The position numbers were made by a program, and so were the translations under genes. Below the pieces are notes generated by a model. That model was given only the letters and a program-made list of their open reading frames with translations, did no database searches and had not been told where the DNA came from. A DNA stretch of 8,717 bases from Chloroflexi bacterium RBG_16_64_43. Lineage in GTDB: Bacteria > Chloroflexota > Anaerolineae > Anaerolineales > RBG-16-64-43. The stretch lies in assembly GCA_001796965.1 (NCBI GenBank), contig MGOA01000034.1, positions 1 through 8,717 on the forward strand. Reading direction: 5' to 3'. Every line of letters starts with the position of its first letter. Within the stretch, counting starts at the first letter, position 1. Positions 1 to 6,288 of this stretch are shown one piece after another.

Positions 1-4
1 TCTC

Positions 5-1261
5 GTGCTCACTCGCCTGCGCCGGCTGAGCGCCACCTACCCACGCCAGTACTGGGTCATCTTCTGGGGCATCCTGCTCAATTCCTCCGGATCCTCCATG
101 ATCTGGCCCTTCCTCACGATCTACATGAGGGAGCGCTTCGACCTCCCGCTGACGGCGGTGGCGCTCGTGCTCACGATGAATTCGATGATCGGGCTGGTGA
201 GTTCGTTCATCGCCGGCGCAGTCGTCGACCGCGTGGGGCGCAAGGGTGCGATGGTCGCCAGCCTCGCGATCACCAGCCTGACCATGTTCGGGTTGAGCCT
301 TGCGGATTCGCTGCCCATCTGGGTGGCTCTGATGGCGGTCAACGGGGCCTTTGCGCCGCTCTACCGCGTCGGTGTGGACGCCATGGCAGCGGACCTCATC
401 CCCTCAAAGGACCGCCCTAGCGCGTACGCCCTCATGCGGATGAGCCAGAACCTGGGCGTGGCCATCGGCCCGACGATCGGCGGTTTCGTGGCCGCGATCT
501 CATACGCATGGGCCTTCCGCGGCGCGTCGGCGGCGCAGGGGTTGTTCGCCCTCCTGCTGATGGCCACCGTCGCCGAGACGGCGCCCTTCCGCGCGGCTCT
601 CCGAAGGCCCGAGGCGAAGATCAGGCGGCCGGCCGAGAGGTTCGCCGGCTACGAGCACGTGCTGCGCGACCAGCGCTTCATGGGCTTCGCCTTCGCGTAC
701 ACGCTGGCGGGCATGTGCTACGCGATGTTGTGGATGCTCTTGCCGGTGTATGCCAAGGACAACTTCGGGGTGCCCGAGAATATGTACGGGTTCATCCCGG
801 CGACGAACGCGGTCATGGTCGTGCTGCTTCAATACGGGGTAACGGCACTGACCAGGCGCTTCAACACGCTGTGGGTTCTCGCGGTAGGGTCGATGTTCTT
901 TGCGGTGGGCGTGGGCAGCATTGGCTGGGGCGCGGGCTGGGCGGCCTTCCTCATCAGCATGGTCATTGCCACCATCGGTGAGTTGATCGTGGTGCCCACT
1001 TCAACAACCTTTACGGCCGATTTGGCGCCGCCCGACATGCGCGGGCGTTACATGTCCATCTACAACCTGACTCATAGCCTGGGCATTGGCCTGGGGCCCG
1101 TTATCGGCGGGCTGCTCAACGATAACTTTGCGCCGGTGGCCATATGGTACGGCGGGCTGACGATTGGGCTGTTGGCAGTGGCCGGATTCGTGCGCATGGC
1201 ATGGTCATCGCCGGCGCGCGCCGTGCCAATCGTGGCTGACTCAGTCGAACCACCTGCGTAG
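5..1261 (+). CDS. MFS transporter (drug/metabolite efflux-like, 12 TM)
   Basis: This 418-residue inner-membrane protein is of the major facilitator superfamily and is probably a proton-driven exporter of the DHA1 or multidrug type. The sequence is hydrophobic throughout, with about 12 membrane helices in two halves. The signature loop between helices 2 and 3 is present as GAVVDRVGRKG (residues 71-81). A motif-C-like glycine/proline helix, GVAIGPTIGG, lies at about 151-160. A related block, SLGIGLGPVIGGL, occurs in the C-terminal half after PPDMRGRYMS, consistent with internal duplication. The start is a GTG at the left edge of the window. The N-terminus TRLRRLSATYPRQYW, a basic stretch just before helix 1, looks natural for the family, but a start upstream of the window cannot be excluded. 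The gene runs towards the minus-strand operon, and the tandem repeat array lies between them. The substrate cannot be told from sequence. The family is confident; any specific function would be a guess. Confidence 0.87.
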   Translation: MLTRLRRLSATYPRQYWVIFWGILLNSSGSSMIWPFLTIYMRERFDLPLTAVALVLTMNSMIGLVSSFIAGAVVDRVGRKGAMVASLAITSLTMFGLSLADSLPIWVALMAVNGAFAPLYRVGVDAMAADLIPSKDRPSAYALMRMSQNLGVAIGPTIGGFVAAISYAWAFRGASAAQGLFALLLMATVAETAPFRAALRRPEAKIRRPAERFAGYEHVLRDQRFMGFAFAYTLAGMCYAMLWMLLPVYAKDNFGVPENMYGFIPATNAVMVVLLQYGVTALTRRFNTLWVLAVGSMFFAVGVGSIGWGAGWAAFLISMVIATIGELIVVPTSTTFTADLAPPDMRGRYMSIYNLTHSLGIGLGPVIGGLLNDNFAPVAIWYGGLTIGLLAVAGFVRMAWSSPARAVPIVADSVEPPA

Positions 1262-1292
1262 TCCCCCGAGCGCGTATCCTCAATCGATCGTC

Positions 1293-1317
1293 ATTCCCGC
1301 GCGGTCGTAGCGGGAAT
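1293..1317. repeat. Head palindrome A, copy 1
   Basis: Perfect 8-bp inverted repeat ATTCCCGC (1293-1300) and GCGGGAAT (1310-1317) with a 9-nt loop. It opens the first tandem unit. It resembles the widespread ATTCCC-N-GGGAAT class of intergenic repeats, such as neisserial dRS3, although the spacing differs. Confidence 0.85.
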
Positions 1318-1324
1318 CCAGGAG

Positions 1325-1343
1325 GTCAGCCTTGCAGGCTGAC
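1325..1343. repeat. Perfect 7-bp inverted repeat inside unit 1
   Basis: GTCAGCC (1325-1331), a 5-nt loop TTGCA, then GGCTGAC (1337-1343). The right arm persists as AGGCTGA in units 2 and 3. The left arm is degraded there (GTCTTCC and GCCATCC), so unit 1 alone keeps an intact hairpin at this spot. Confidence 0.75.
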
Positions 1344-1397
1344 ACTCCGCGCATTTGTAGCGGATGCGATGTGCAGATCCCGATCACCGATCCCTGG

Positions 1398-1422
1398 GTC
1401 CCCGCCTCAAGCACGCGGGGAC
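1398..1422. repeat. Tail palindrome B, copy 1
   Basis: Perfect 8-bp inverted repeat GTCCCCGC (1398-1405) and GCGGGGAC (1415-1422) with a 9-nt loop. It has the same arm and loop lengths as palindrome A but a different sequence. It is followed by GACGAACAAGAGGC, which leads directly into the next unit. Confidence 0.85.
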
Positions 1423-1441
1423 GACGAACAAGAGGCTCGTC

Positions 1442-1467
1442 ATCCCCCGCGTGGTCATAGTGGGAAT
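1442..1467. repeat. Head palindrome A, copy 2 (degraded)
   Basis: The left arm reads ATCCCCCGC, with a T to C change and one extra C, and the right arm reads GTGGGAAT. Pairing is therefore imperfect. This is the most diverged head copy. Confidence 0.75.
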
Positions 1468-1547
1468 CCAGGAAGTCTTCCTCGTAGGCTGATCTTCTGC
1501 GCCATTGGGACCAAAGCGAAGGGCAGGTCACGGCAATCGTGCACTGA

Positions 1548-1572
1548 GTCCCCGCCTCTTCCATGCGGGGAC
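1548..1572. repeat. Tail palindrome B, copy 2
   Basis: Perfect GTCCCCGC (1548-1555) and GCGGGGAC (1565-1572) with a 9-nt loop CTCTTCCAT. It is followed by GACGAACA, as in copies 1 and 3. Confidence 0.85.
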
Positions 1573-1591
1573 GACGAACAGGATGCTCGTC

Positions 1592-1616
1592 ATTCCCGCG
1601 TGGTGGTAGCGGGAAT
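1592..1616. repeat. Head palindrome A, copy 3
   Basis: Perfect ATTCCCGC (1592-1599) and GCGGGAAT (1609-1616) with a 9-nt loop, followed by CCAGGAGG as in copy 1. Confidence 0.85.
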
Positions 1617-1650
1617 CCAGGAGGCCATCCTTGTAGGCTGAACCTCTGCG

Positions 1651-1674
1651 TGCCCGTGGATAGGACGACGGGCA
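1651..1674. repeat. Inverted repeat in the core of unit 3
   Basis: TGCCCGT (1651-1657) and ACGGGCA (1668-1674) form a 7-bp stem with a 10-nt loop. It has no counterpart in the cores of units 1 and 2. Unit 1 has its own 5-bp stem, TCCGC/GCGGA, at 1346-1364. The cores thus carry their own small hairpins. Confidence 0.55.
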
Positions 1675-1696
1675 GTCCACTAGCACCGAGCACTGG

Positions 1697-1721
1697 GTCC
1701 CCGCCTCTTGCATGCGCGGAC
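1697..1721. repeat. Tail palindrome B, copy 3 (one mismatch)
   Basis: The left arm GTCCCCGC (1697-1704) is intact. The right arm is GCGCGGAC (1714-1721), with one changed base. GACGAACAAGAGGC follows, identical to the sequence after copy 1. Confidence 0.8.
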
Positions 1722-1740
1722 GACGAACAAGAGGCTCGTC

Positions 1741-1765
1741 ATTCCCGCGTGATCCTAGCGGGAAT
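1741..1765. repeat. Head palindrome A, copy 4 (truncated unit)
   Basis: Perfect ATTCCCGC (1741-1748) and GCGGGAAT (1758-1765). Similarity to the other units ends at about 1767, 11 nt before the stop codon of the convergent membrane protein gene. This copy therefore closes the array. Confidence 0.85.
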
Positions 1766-1778
1766 CCGGCGTGAGGCT

Positions 1779-2534
1779 TCACATCAAGCCGCCGCGAACT
1801 CTTCGCAGCAATCCGTTGAGCAACGCCAGGCCTGGGAGCAGCGCGGCGTCCACCACGATCGTCATCGAGAAGGCCAGGGCTACGGTTTGCGCGATGCGCA
1901 GCGCCGGGCGGCCAGCTGCATCGACCACCCAATCCCCCACGCCCGTCACCAGTGTGATACCAAGCAGCACGCCGAGCACCATCCCAACCCACGGCCACGA
2001 GCGCCTATCGGAGGCCGAAGGGAACATTGTGTTGCTCACCGCGAAGATCAGGTAGATCCACAGACCGGCGAACGGAAGGCCGAGGATCTGCGCCGCCAAT
2101 TGCCAGGCCAGGTCGAACTCACCGCCGGCGATCGCCAGGCCCACCGCATCAATATGCAGCAGGCGCTGCCCGAGAACAAGCAGGGCAACAATAGCCACGA
2201 CGAGAGGGGCAACGCCCACCAGCGAGCTGCGCAGAAAGTCCGCGCGCTCGGTTTCCACGTAGCCCAGGCGTAGGGTGCCCTCCCGCTGCAGCTTGGGCCA
2301 CAACGACATGCGCCCGGTGCGCATGCGCAGGATTTTCGCCGTGACCCAATGACTGCCCTCGTGGAGAATCACGCCCGGCAGGAGGATGAACGCATACATG
2401 AAAAGCGCCCACTCCACCCGGCCAGTGAGCAAGAACAGCGCTTGCTGCATGATCTGTTGGACGAGGCGCTGAACGAGGACGAGCAAAACCGCGGAAAGGA
2501 TCAGCCAGAGCGCAGTGGCGAGGGCGCTCTCCAT
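1779..2534 (-). CDS. Multi-pass membrane protein with HEXXH motif (M50-like putative metallopeptidase)
   Basis: This is a 251-residue, strongly hydrophobic protein with about six membrane segments (roughly 6-23, 42-57, 107-122, 139-166, 182-200 and 212-240). Helix 2 ends in HEGSH (58-62), a zinc-binding HEXXH placed in the membrane as in M50 (S2P-type) proteases. A second conserved-looking segment, SNTMFPSASDRR (167-178), follows helix 4. By analogy with the N-x-x-P...D motif of M50 enzymes, Asp176 could be the third zinc ligand. The classic LDG form is absent, so this is at best a divergent member. The ATG at 2534 was chosen because it lies 7 nt after the tpiA stop and begins the hydrophobic N-terminus. 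Upstream in-frame codons lie inside tpiA. No strong Shine-Dalgarno is visible, so translation may be coupled to tpiA. The substrate is unknown. Confidence 0.75.
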   Translation of the reverse strand: MESALATALWLILSAVLLVLVQRLVQQIMQQALFLLTGRVEWALFMYAFILLPGVILHEGSHWVTAKILRMRTGRMSLWPKLQREGTLRLGYVETERADFLRSSLVGVAPLVVAIVALLVLGQRLLHIDAVGLAIAGGEFDLAWQLAAQILGLPFAGLWIYLIFAVSNTMFPSASDRRSWPWVGMVLGVLLGITLVTGVGDWVVDAAGRPALRIAQTVALAFSMTIVVDAALLPGLALLNGLLRRVRGGLM

Positions 2535-2541
2535 GAGCAGG

Positions 2542-3309
2542 TCAGGCGGCGCGCGCCTGCGCCGCGCGAACAATCTCGGCAAACTCGGGTTTGAGGCTGG
2601 CTCCGCCGACGAGCGCGCCGTCGATATCCGGCTGGGCAAAGAACTCGGCGGCGTTCTTGCCGGTGACGCTGCCGCCATACAAGACGCGCACGCCCTCGGC
2701 CACCGCCGCGCCGAACAACTCGCGCACCACGGGGCGGATGGTCGCCGCGACAACCTCGTCGGCACCCTCGGCCGTGGCGGCGCGCCCGGTGCCGATGGCC
2801 CACACCGGTTCGTAGGCAATGACGATCACCCCAGCCTGCTCCGCGGTGAGACCGGCCAGCCCGCCGCGCAACTGGCGCGAGACGACGGCGGAGGTCTGGC
2901 CGGCCTCGTTCTCAGCGAGCGACTCGCCGACACACACGATCGGAATCAAACCGTGCGCCAGCGCTGCGTGCACCTTGTGAGCGACACCTTCATCCGTCTC
3001 TCCGAAGAGTGCCCGCCGCTCCGAGTGGCCGAGGATGACGTAGCCCGCCCACTCCTTGACCATGCTCGGCGCTAGTTCCCCGGTGAATGCCCCCTTCTCC
3101 TCCCAGTGCATGTTCTGCGCGCCCAGGCCGATGCCCGACCCCTTGAGCCACGGGGCAACCGTTCCCAGCGCCGACGCCGGCGGGCAGAGCACCTGCTCTA
3201 CGCCGGGAATTGCCACCAGCCCCGGGATGATCTCGCGCACGAAGGCGGCTGCCTCAGCGGCGGTCTTGTTCATCTTCCAATTGCCGGCAACGAACGGTCG
3301 TCGACTCAT
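2542..3309 (-). CDS. tpiA: Triosephosphate isomerase
   Basis: This cytoplasmic enzyme interconverts dihydroxyacetone phosphate and glyceraldehyde 3-phosphate in glycolysis and gluconeogenesis. The 255-residue length is normal for the family. All catalytic elements are present: NWKMN with Lys12, ILGHSERR with the electrophile His95, AYEPVWAIGTG with the general base Glu167 and the start of flexible loop 6, and the phosphate-binding YGGSV (211-215) and LVGGASL (233-239) loops. The ATG at 3309 gives the usual N-terminus RRPFVAGNWKMN. No good Shine-Dalgarno is visible; GACGGGG about 8 nt upstream is a weak candidate. The gene follows the kinase stop by 51 nt and is almost joined to the downstream membrane protein gene. 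It is downstream of the post-pgk hairpin, so its expression may be lower than that of gap and pgk. Confidence 0.98.
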   Translation of the reverse strand: MSRRPFVAGNWKMNKTAAEAAAFVREIIPGLVAIPGVEQVLCPPASALGTVAPWLKGSGIGLGAQNMHWEEKGAFTGELAPSMVKEWAGYVILGHSERRALFGETDEGVAHKVHAALAHGLIPIVCVGESLAENEAGQTSAVVSRQLRGGLAGLTAEQAGVIVIAYEPVWAIGTGRAATAEGADEVVAATIRPVVRELFGAAVAEGVRVLYGGSVTGKNAAEFFAQPDIDGALVGGASLKPEFAEIVRAAQARAA

Positions 3310-3360
3310 GTGTAAGACCCCGTCCCACCCGCCTGCGCGCGCCCGCTTTGCAGCTTGCAG

Positions 3361-5049
3361 TTAGGATGCCAAGTTACGATTGATCTCGGCGTTCAGCCAG
3401 CGCGGAGTGCGAGGATTGCTTAGTACCTCACGCAAGATAGCCCTGGCCTCAGTCGTGCGCCCGCTCAGGTCGAGGTATTCGGCCCACAGCGCGAGCACCA
3501 GGGGGGCATCCGGTTCCTGCGGCAGCGTCTGCGCCTTCTCCAGGTCCTTCGCTCCGGCTTCGCGCTGCCCGTTGAAGAGCTCCCATCGCCCCCAAGTGGA
3601 AAGCCCAACTGCCCACTCGGGCGCGATCTTGAGGATCTCTTGCAGCGGACCGCCGCCGTCGGCCAACCCGCTCGAGCGGTACATCGCCTGCTGCATCTGC
3701 AGGCGCAGGTCTTTGTTTTGGGGATCGATCCGCAAGGCCTGCACGTAGAATAGCAGCGCCTGCACCCACTCCTGGCGCCCCTCTAGTTTCTCCGCGCCCA
3801 TACGCAAGTAGAAGGGCGCTTTGTCGGAGGCAATGGCCCGCGATTTGTCGAAGGCCGCCGCGGCGCCGGCGCGATCTCCGGCATCCAAGAGGCGCAGCCC
3901 CTCCTCGAAATACTTGGCCGCCTCACGCGCCGGGCTGGCATCCTCGCTGGGCTTAGCTGGGATCTCTCCAGGAAGAGTCGCCACCGCCTCCGCTGGCGCC
4001 GTGGGGGTGGCATCGCCTTCCCTGTTAGTGGAAAGCAGCAAGGCCGCGACACCCAGACACAGACACAGCCCGACGGCGGCCAGCAGCCACACCCACCAGG
4101 GCGTCTTGCGCGCGGCGGGCTTCCCCGCAGCTGCACCCACGGCCGCCGCAGGCGGTCTCGCAGGCGGCACGCCCTGCTTGCCCTTGACGGCGGTTGTGGC
4201 GGCGGGCCTTGGAGTTGTGGATCCGCCGCGCACCGATTCGACGAACGCGCTCACCAGCGAGTCGACATCCGCGTGGCGGTCGGCCCGTTCCTTGGCCAGC
4301 GCACGCAGCAGCACGCGTTCGACGGCCTCCGGTACGCGCGGGTTGACGGTTCGCGGCAGCGGCAGCGGCTTGAAGATGTGGTCGTGCACGATGGAAAAGG
4401 GCGTGTCGGCGGTGAAAGGCACCCGCCCCACGACGATCTCGTACAGCACGACGCCCAGCGAATAGATATCGGTGCCGGCGTCCAGGTCGCGGCGGCCCTG
4501 TCCTTGCTCAGGCGATATATAGTGCGGCGTCCCGAGCAGCATGTCGGCCGAGAGCGTCGTGGCCCCGAGTTCGGCGATGCGCGCCAGGCCGAAATCCGCC
4601 AAGTAGACCTCGCCGCTCGGAGTCAGCAGGATGTTGGAGGGCTTGATGTCACGGTGCAGGATCCCCTGGCGGTGTGCGTGCGTGAGAGCCGCGCCCACGG
4701 CCTGCAGGATGCGCAGCGCCTCATCCGGAGCGAGCGGCCCGCGCGCCAAGCGCGCCTTGAGGGTCTCGCCTTCGATGAACTTCATCACCAGGTAGGGCTG
4801 CCCCAAGTGCTCGGCATAGTCGTAGATGGGGACGATGTGCGGATGCTCGAGCTTGGCGATGACTTTGGCTTCGCGCTGGAAGCGCATGAGGAAGCTGGCA
4901 TCCTCACGGAAGGCCGGATGCAGCACTTTGAGCGCCACGTACCGGTCGAGGGCAGGGTGGTAGGCCTTGTAGACCGTGGCCATGCCCCCTTGGCCGAGCT
5001 GTTCGATGACGCGGTACGGACCGACCGTTTCTCCCGCTGCGAAAGGCAT
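3361..5049 (-). CDS. Transmembrane Ser/Thr protein kinase with C-terminal TPR-like domain
   Basis: This 562-residue protein is a PknB-type Hanks kinase anchored in the membrane. The kinase domain spans about 12-270: Gly-rich loop GQGGMATVY (19-27), ATP-binding Lys41 in VALK, likely alpha-C Glu60, catalytic HRDIKPSN with Asp134, DFG with Asp152, and GTPHYISPE (173-181) ending an activation loop rich in Thr and Ser. All key residues are intact, so it should be active. A Pro/Ala-rich linker (about 285-315) leads to a single membrane helix (about 317-340). The C-terminal 220 residues, probably outside the membrane, hold helical repeats of TPR type: one at about 374-406 and at least two more up to 555. 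No PASTA repeats are seen. The ATG at 5049 is preferred over an in-frame TTG at 5070 because GGAGGG lies just before it and the TTG overlaps the terminator tract. The substrate is unknown; the neighbouring YvcK-like protein is a plausible target by analogy. Confidence 0.93.
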   Translation of the reverse strand: MPFAAGETVGPYRVIEQLGQGGMATVYKAYHPALDRYVALKVLHPAFREDASFLMRFQREAKVIAKLEHPHIVPIYDYAEHLGQPYLVMKFIEGETLKARLARGPLAPDEALRILQAVGAALTHAHRQGILHRDIKPSNILLTPSGEVYLADFGLARIAELGATTLSADMLLGTPHYISPEQGQGRRDLDAGTDIYSLGVVLYEIVVGRVPFTADTPFSIVHDHIFKPLPLPRTVNPRVPEAVERVLLRALAKERADRHADVDSLVSAFVESVRGGSTTPRPAATTAVKGKQGVPPARPPAAAVGAAAGKPAARKTPWWVWLLAAVGLCLCLGVAALLLSTNREGDATPTAPAEAVATLPGEIPAKPSEDASPAREAAKYFEEGLRLLDAGDRAGAAAAFDKSRAIASDKAPFYLRMGAEKLEGRQEWVQALLFYVQALRIDPQNKDLRLQMQQAMYRSSGLADGGGPLQEILKIAPEWAVGLSTWGRWELFNGQREAGAKDLEKAQTLPQEPDAPLVLALWAEYLDLSGRTTEARAILREVLSNPRTPRWLNAEINRNLAS

Positions 5050-5052
5050 GCA

Positions 5053-5058
5053 CCCTCC
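5053..5058 (-). promoter_or_regulatory. Shine-Dalgarno of the kinase gene
   Basis: GGAGGG, read on the minus strand, lies 3 nt before the ATG at 5049 and decides that start against the upstream TTG at 5070. The spacing is a little short. The adjoining GAGGGTGC can pair with the 3' arm of the pgk terminator (see findings). Confidence 0.75.
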
Positions 5059-5066
5059 GATCGGAT

Positions 5067-5098
5067 ACAAAAGAGGGCGCCCGGAACCGGGCGCCCTC
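5067..5098 (-). terminator. Rho-independent terminator after pgk
   Basis: Read on the minus strand, GAGGGCGCCCGG (5098-5087) and CCGGGCGCCCTC (5084-5073) form a perfect 12-bp GC-rich inverted repeat around a 2-nt centre. In practice this is an 11-bp stem with a 4-nt loop. TTTTGT (5072-5067) follows directly. It starts 15 nt after the pgk stop codon and ends 17 nt before the kinase ATG, which leaves no space for a kinase promoter beyond it. It probably ends most gap-pgk transcripts and allows partial read-through. The U-tract is short, so termination may be incomplete. Confidence 0.85.
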
Positions 5099-5113
5099 CT
5101 GACCTCGGCGAAC

Positions 5114-6283
5114 CTAGCGGTCCTGCAAGATTACCACGCCGGGAAGTTTCTTTCCTTCGAGGAACTCGAGCGAGGCTCCGCCGCCGGTGGAGATGTGCGT
5201 GATCTTCTCCGCCAGGCCCGCGCGGTTTATCGCCGCCACCGAGTCGCCTCCGCCGACGATGGACGTCGCGCCCGAGGCAGCCACCGCCTGCGCCAGCATA
5301 GTGGTCCCCTGATCGAACGGCGGCACTTCGAACATGCCCATCGGGCCGTTCCACACGATGAGCATGGCACCGCGCAGCGCGTCGGCGTAACGCTTGGCCG
5401 TCTTCGGCCCGATGTCAAGCGCGCGCCAACCGTCCGGGACGGTGCCCACGGCCAATTCTTTCACCTGCGCCCCGGCTTCGGCCTTGTCGGCGATGACCAG
5501 ATCTTCGGGCAAGATGATCTTGCTGCCGGCGCCGGCCAGGATCTTTTTGGCGGCCTCCACGCTGCCCGCTTCCACGAGTGAATCACCCATAGCGATGCCC
5601 TTGGCCGCGAGGAACGTGTTGGCCATGCCACCGCCGATGAGCATCTTATCGCACTTGGCGAGCAGGTTTTCGATGACGCCGATCTTGTCACTGATCTTGG
5701 CCCCGCCCAGGATCACCACGTACGGGTGCTCGGGGGCGTTCGCTGCCCTGTCGAGGTATTCGATTTCCTTTTCCATCAGGAAACCGGACACCGCCGGAAG
5801 GTAGCGGGCCACGCCTTCGGTGGAGGCGTGCGCGCGGTGGGCCGAGCCGAAGGCATCGTTGACGAACAGCTTGCCCAGGATGGCCAGGCGCTGCGAGAAG
5901 GCCGGGTCGTTCTTCTCCTCCTCGGGGTGGAAGCGGGTGTTCTCGAGCAGCACCACTTCGCCCGGTTTGAGCGCAGCCACGCCTTCTTCGGCCGCAGGGC
6001 CCACGCAGTCGCTGGCGAACGCGACCGGTTTTCCGATAAGCGTAGCCAGGTGCGCCGCGACAGGTGCCAGGCTGAAGGCCGGGTCCACACCCTTGGGCCG
6101 GCCCAGGTGCGAGCACAGGATCACCATAGCGCCCTGATCGATCAGGTAATTCAGAGTGGGGAGCGAAGCGCGGATGCGCGTGTCGTCGGTGACTTTGCCG
6201 CCCTTGAGGGGGACGTTGAAATCCACCCGCACCAGGACGTGCCAGCCCGACACTTGGACGTCGCGAACGGTTTTCTTGTTCAT
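5114..6283 (-). CDS. pgk: Phosphoglycerate kinase
   Basis: This cytoplasmic enzyme transfers phosphate between 1,3-bisphosphoglycerate and ADP, giving 3-phosphoglycerate and ATP, and it follows GAPDH in glycolysis. The 389 residues match the usual bacterial monomeric form. Family signatures appear in order: VRVDFNVPLKGG near the N-terminus, DDTRIRASLPT, the substrate-binding HLGRPKG, ENTRFHPEEEKNDP, VNDAFGSAHRAHAS, the hinge-region LGGAKISDK, GGGMANTFL, the nucleotide-binding VWNGPMGMFE, and the C-terminal GGGDSV and STGGGASLEFLEG. The ATG at 6283 has GAGG 5 nt upstream and follows the gap stop by 13 nt, so the two are almost certainly co-transcribed. A strong terminator follows its stop codon. 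Confidence 0.98.
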   Translation of the reverse strand: MNKKTVRDVQVSGWHVLVRVDFNVPLKGGKVTDDTRIRASLPTLNYLIDQGAMVILCSHLGRPKGVDPAFSLAPVAAHLATLIGKPVAFASDCVGPAAEEGVAALKPGEVVLLENTRFHPEEEKNDPAFSQRLAILGKLFVNDAFGSAHRAHASTEGVARYLPAVSGFLMEKEIEYLDRAANAPEHPYVVILGGAKISDKIGVIENLLAKCDKMLIGGGMANTFLAAKGIAMGDSLVEAGSVEAAKKILAGAGSKIILPEDLVIADKAEAGAQVKELAVGTVPDGWRALDIGPKTAKRYADALRGAMLIVWNGPMGMFEVPPFDQGTTMLAQAVAASGATSIVGGGDSVAAINRAGLAEKITHISTGGGASLEFLEGKKLPGVVILQDR

Positions 6284-6288
6284 GGCGG

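Larger units (their letters stand above)
1288..1767. repeat. Tandem palindromic repeat array, 149-150 bp period, 3 units plus a partial
   Basis: Units begin with TCGTCATTCCCGCG or a close variant at 1288, 1437, 1587 and 1736, giving periods of 149, 150 and 149. Each full unit has a head palindrome (ATTCCCGC-N9-GCGGGAAT followed by CCAGGA), then a GTAGGCTGA-like box, a poorly conserved core of about 50-60 bp, and a tail palindrome (GTCCCCGC-N9-GCGGGGAC followed by GACGAACA and an AGAGGC-like linker). The fourth unit stops after the head palindrome. The array fills almost the whole gap between two convergent genes. The 26 nt before it (1262-1287) and the 11 nt after it (1768-1778) show nothing recognisable. 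No transposase is present. It is best described as a REP- or MITE-like intergenic mosaic repeat. Its hairpins might protect or end transcripts from both flanking genes, but no U-tract follows any of them. Confidence 0.9.

Noticed and set aside
1293..1765. The array palindromes as intrinsic terminators
   Set aside because: None of the seven main hairpins is followed by a run of T on either strand, so the canonical terminator criterion is not met.
1288..1767. CRISPR array
   Set aside because: The regular spacing and variable cores look superficially like repeats and spacers. The conserved part is about 80-95 bp, imperfect and made of two different palindromes, and no cas gene is present.
1280..1998. 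Protein-coding genes within the repeat array on either strand
   Set aside because: Open frames here arise because the period is close to a multiple of three. Their translations are repeated arginine-rich strings such as GNDEPLVRRPRM with no recognisable domain, and one runs into the membrane protein gene.
2535..2819. N-terminal extension of the HEXXH membrane protein into tpiA
   Set aside because: The frame is open upstream, but the extra residues are Arg/Pro/Ser-rich shadow sequence of tpiA. The ATG at 2534 directly begins a hydrophobic helix after the tpiA stop.
5050..5070. Upstream TTG start for the kinase, adding MYPIGGC
   Set aside because: The TTG lies in the terminator tract, and the GGAGGG ribosome site lies between it and the ATG at 5049.
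4273..5202. 309-codon open frame antisense to the kinase gene
   Set aside because: It is a mirror of the kinase coding frame in GC-rich DNA, crosses the terminator, and has no plausible domain.
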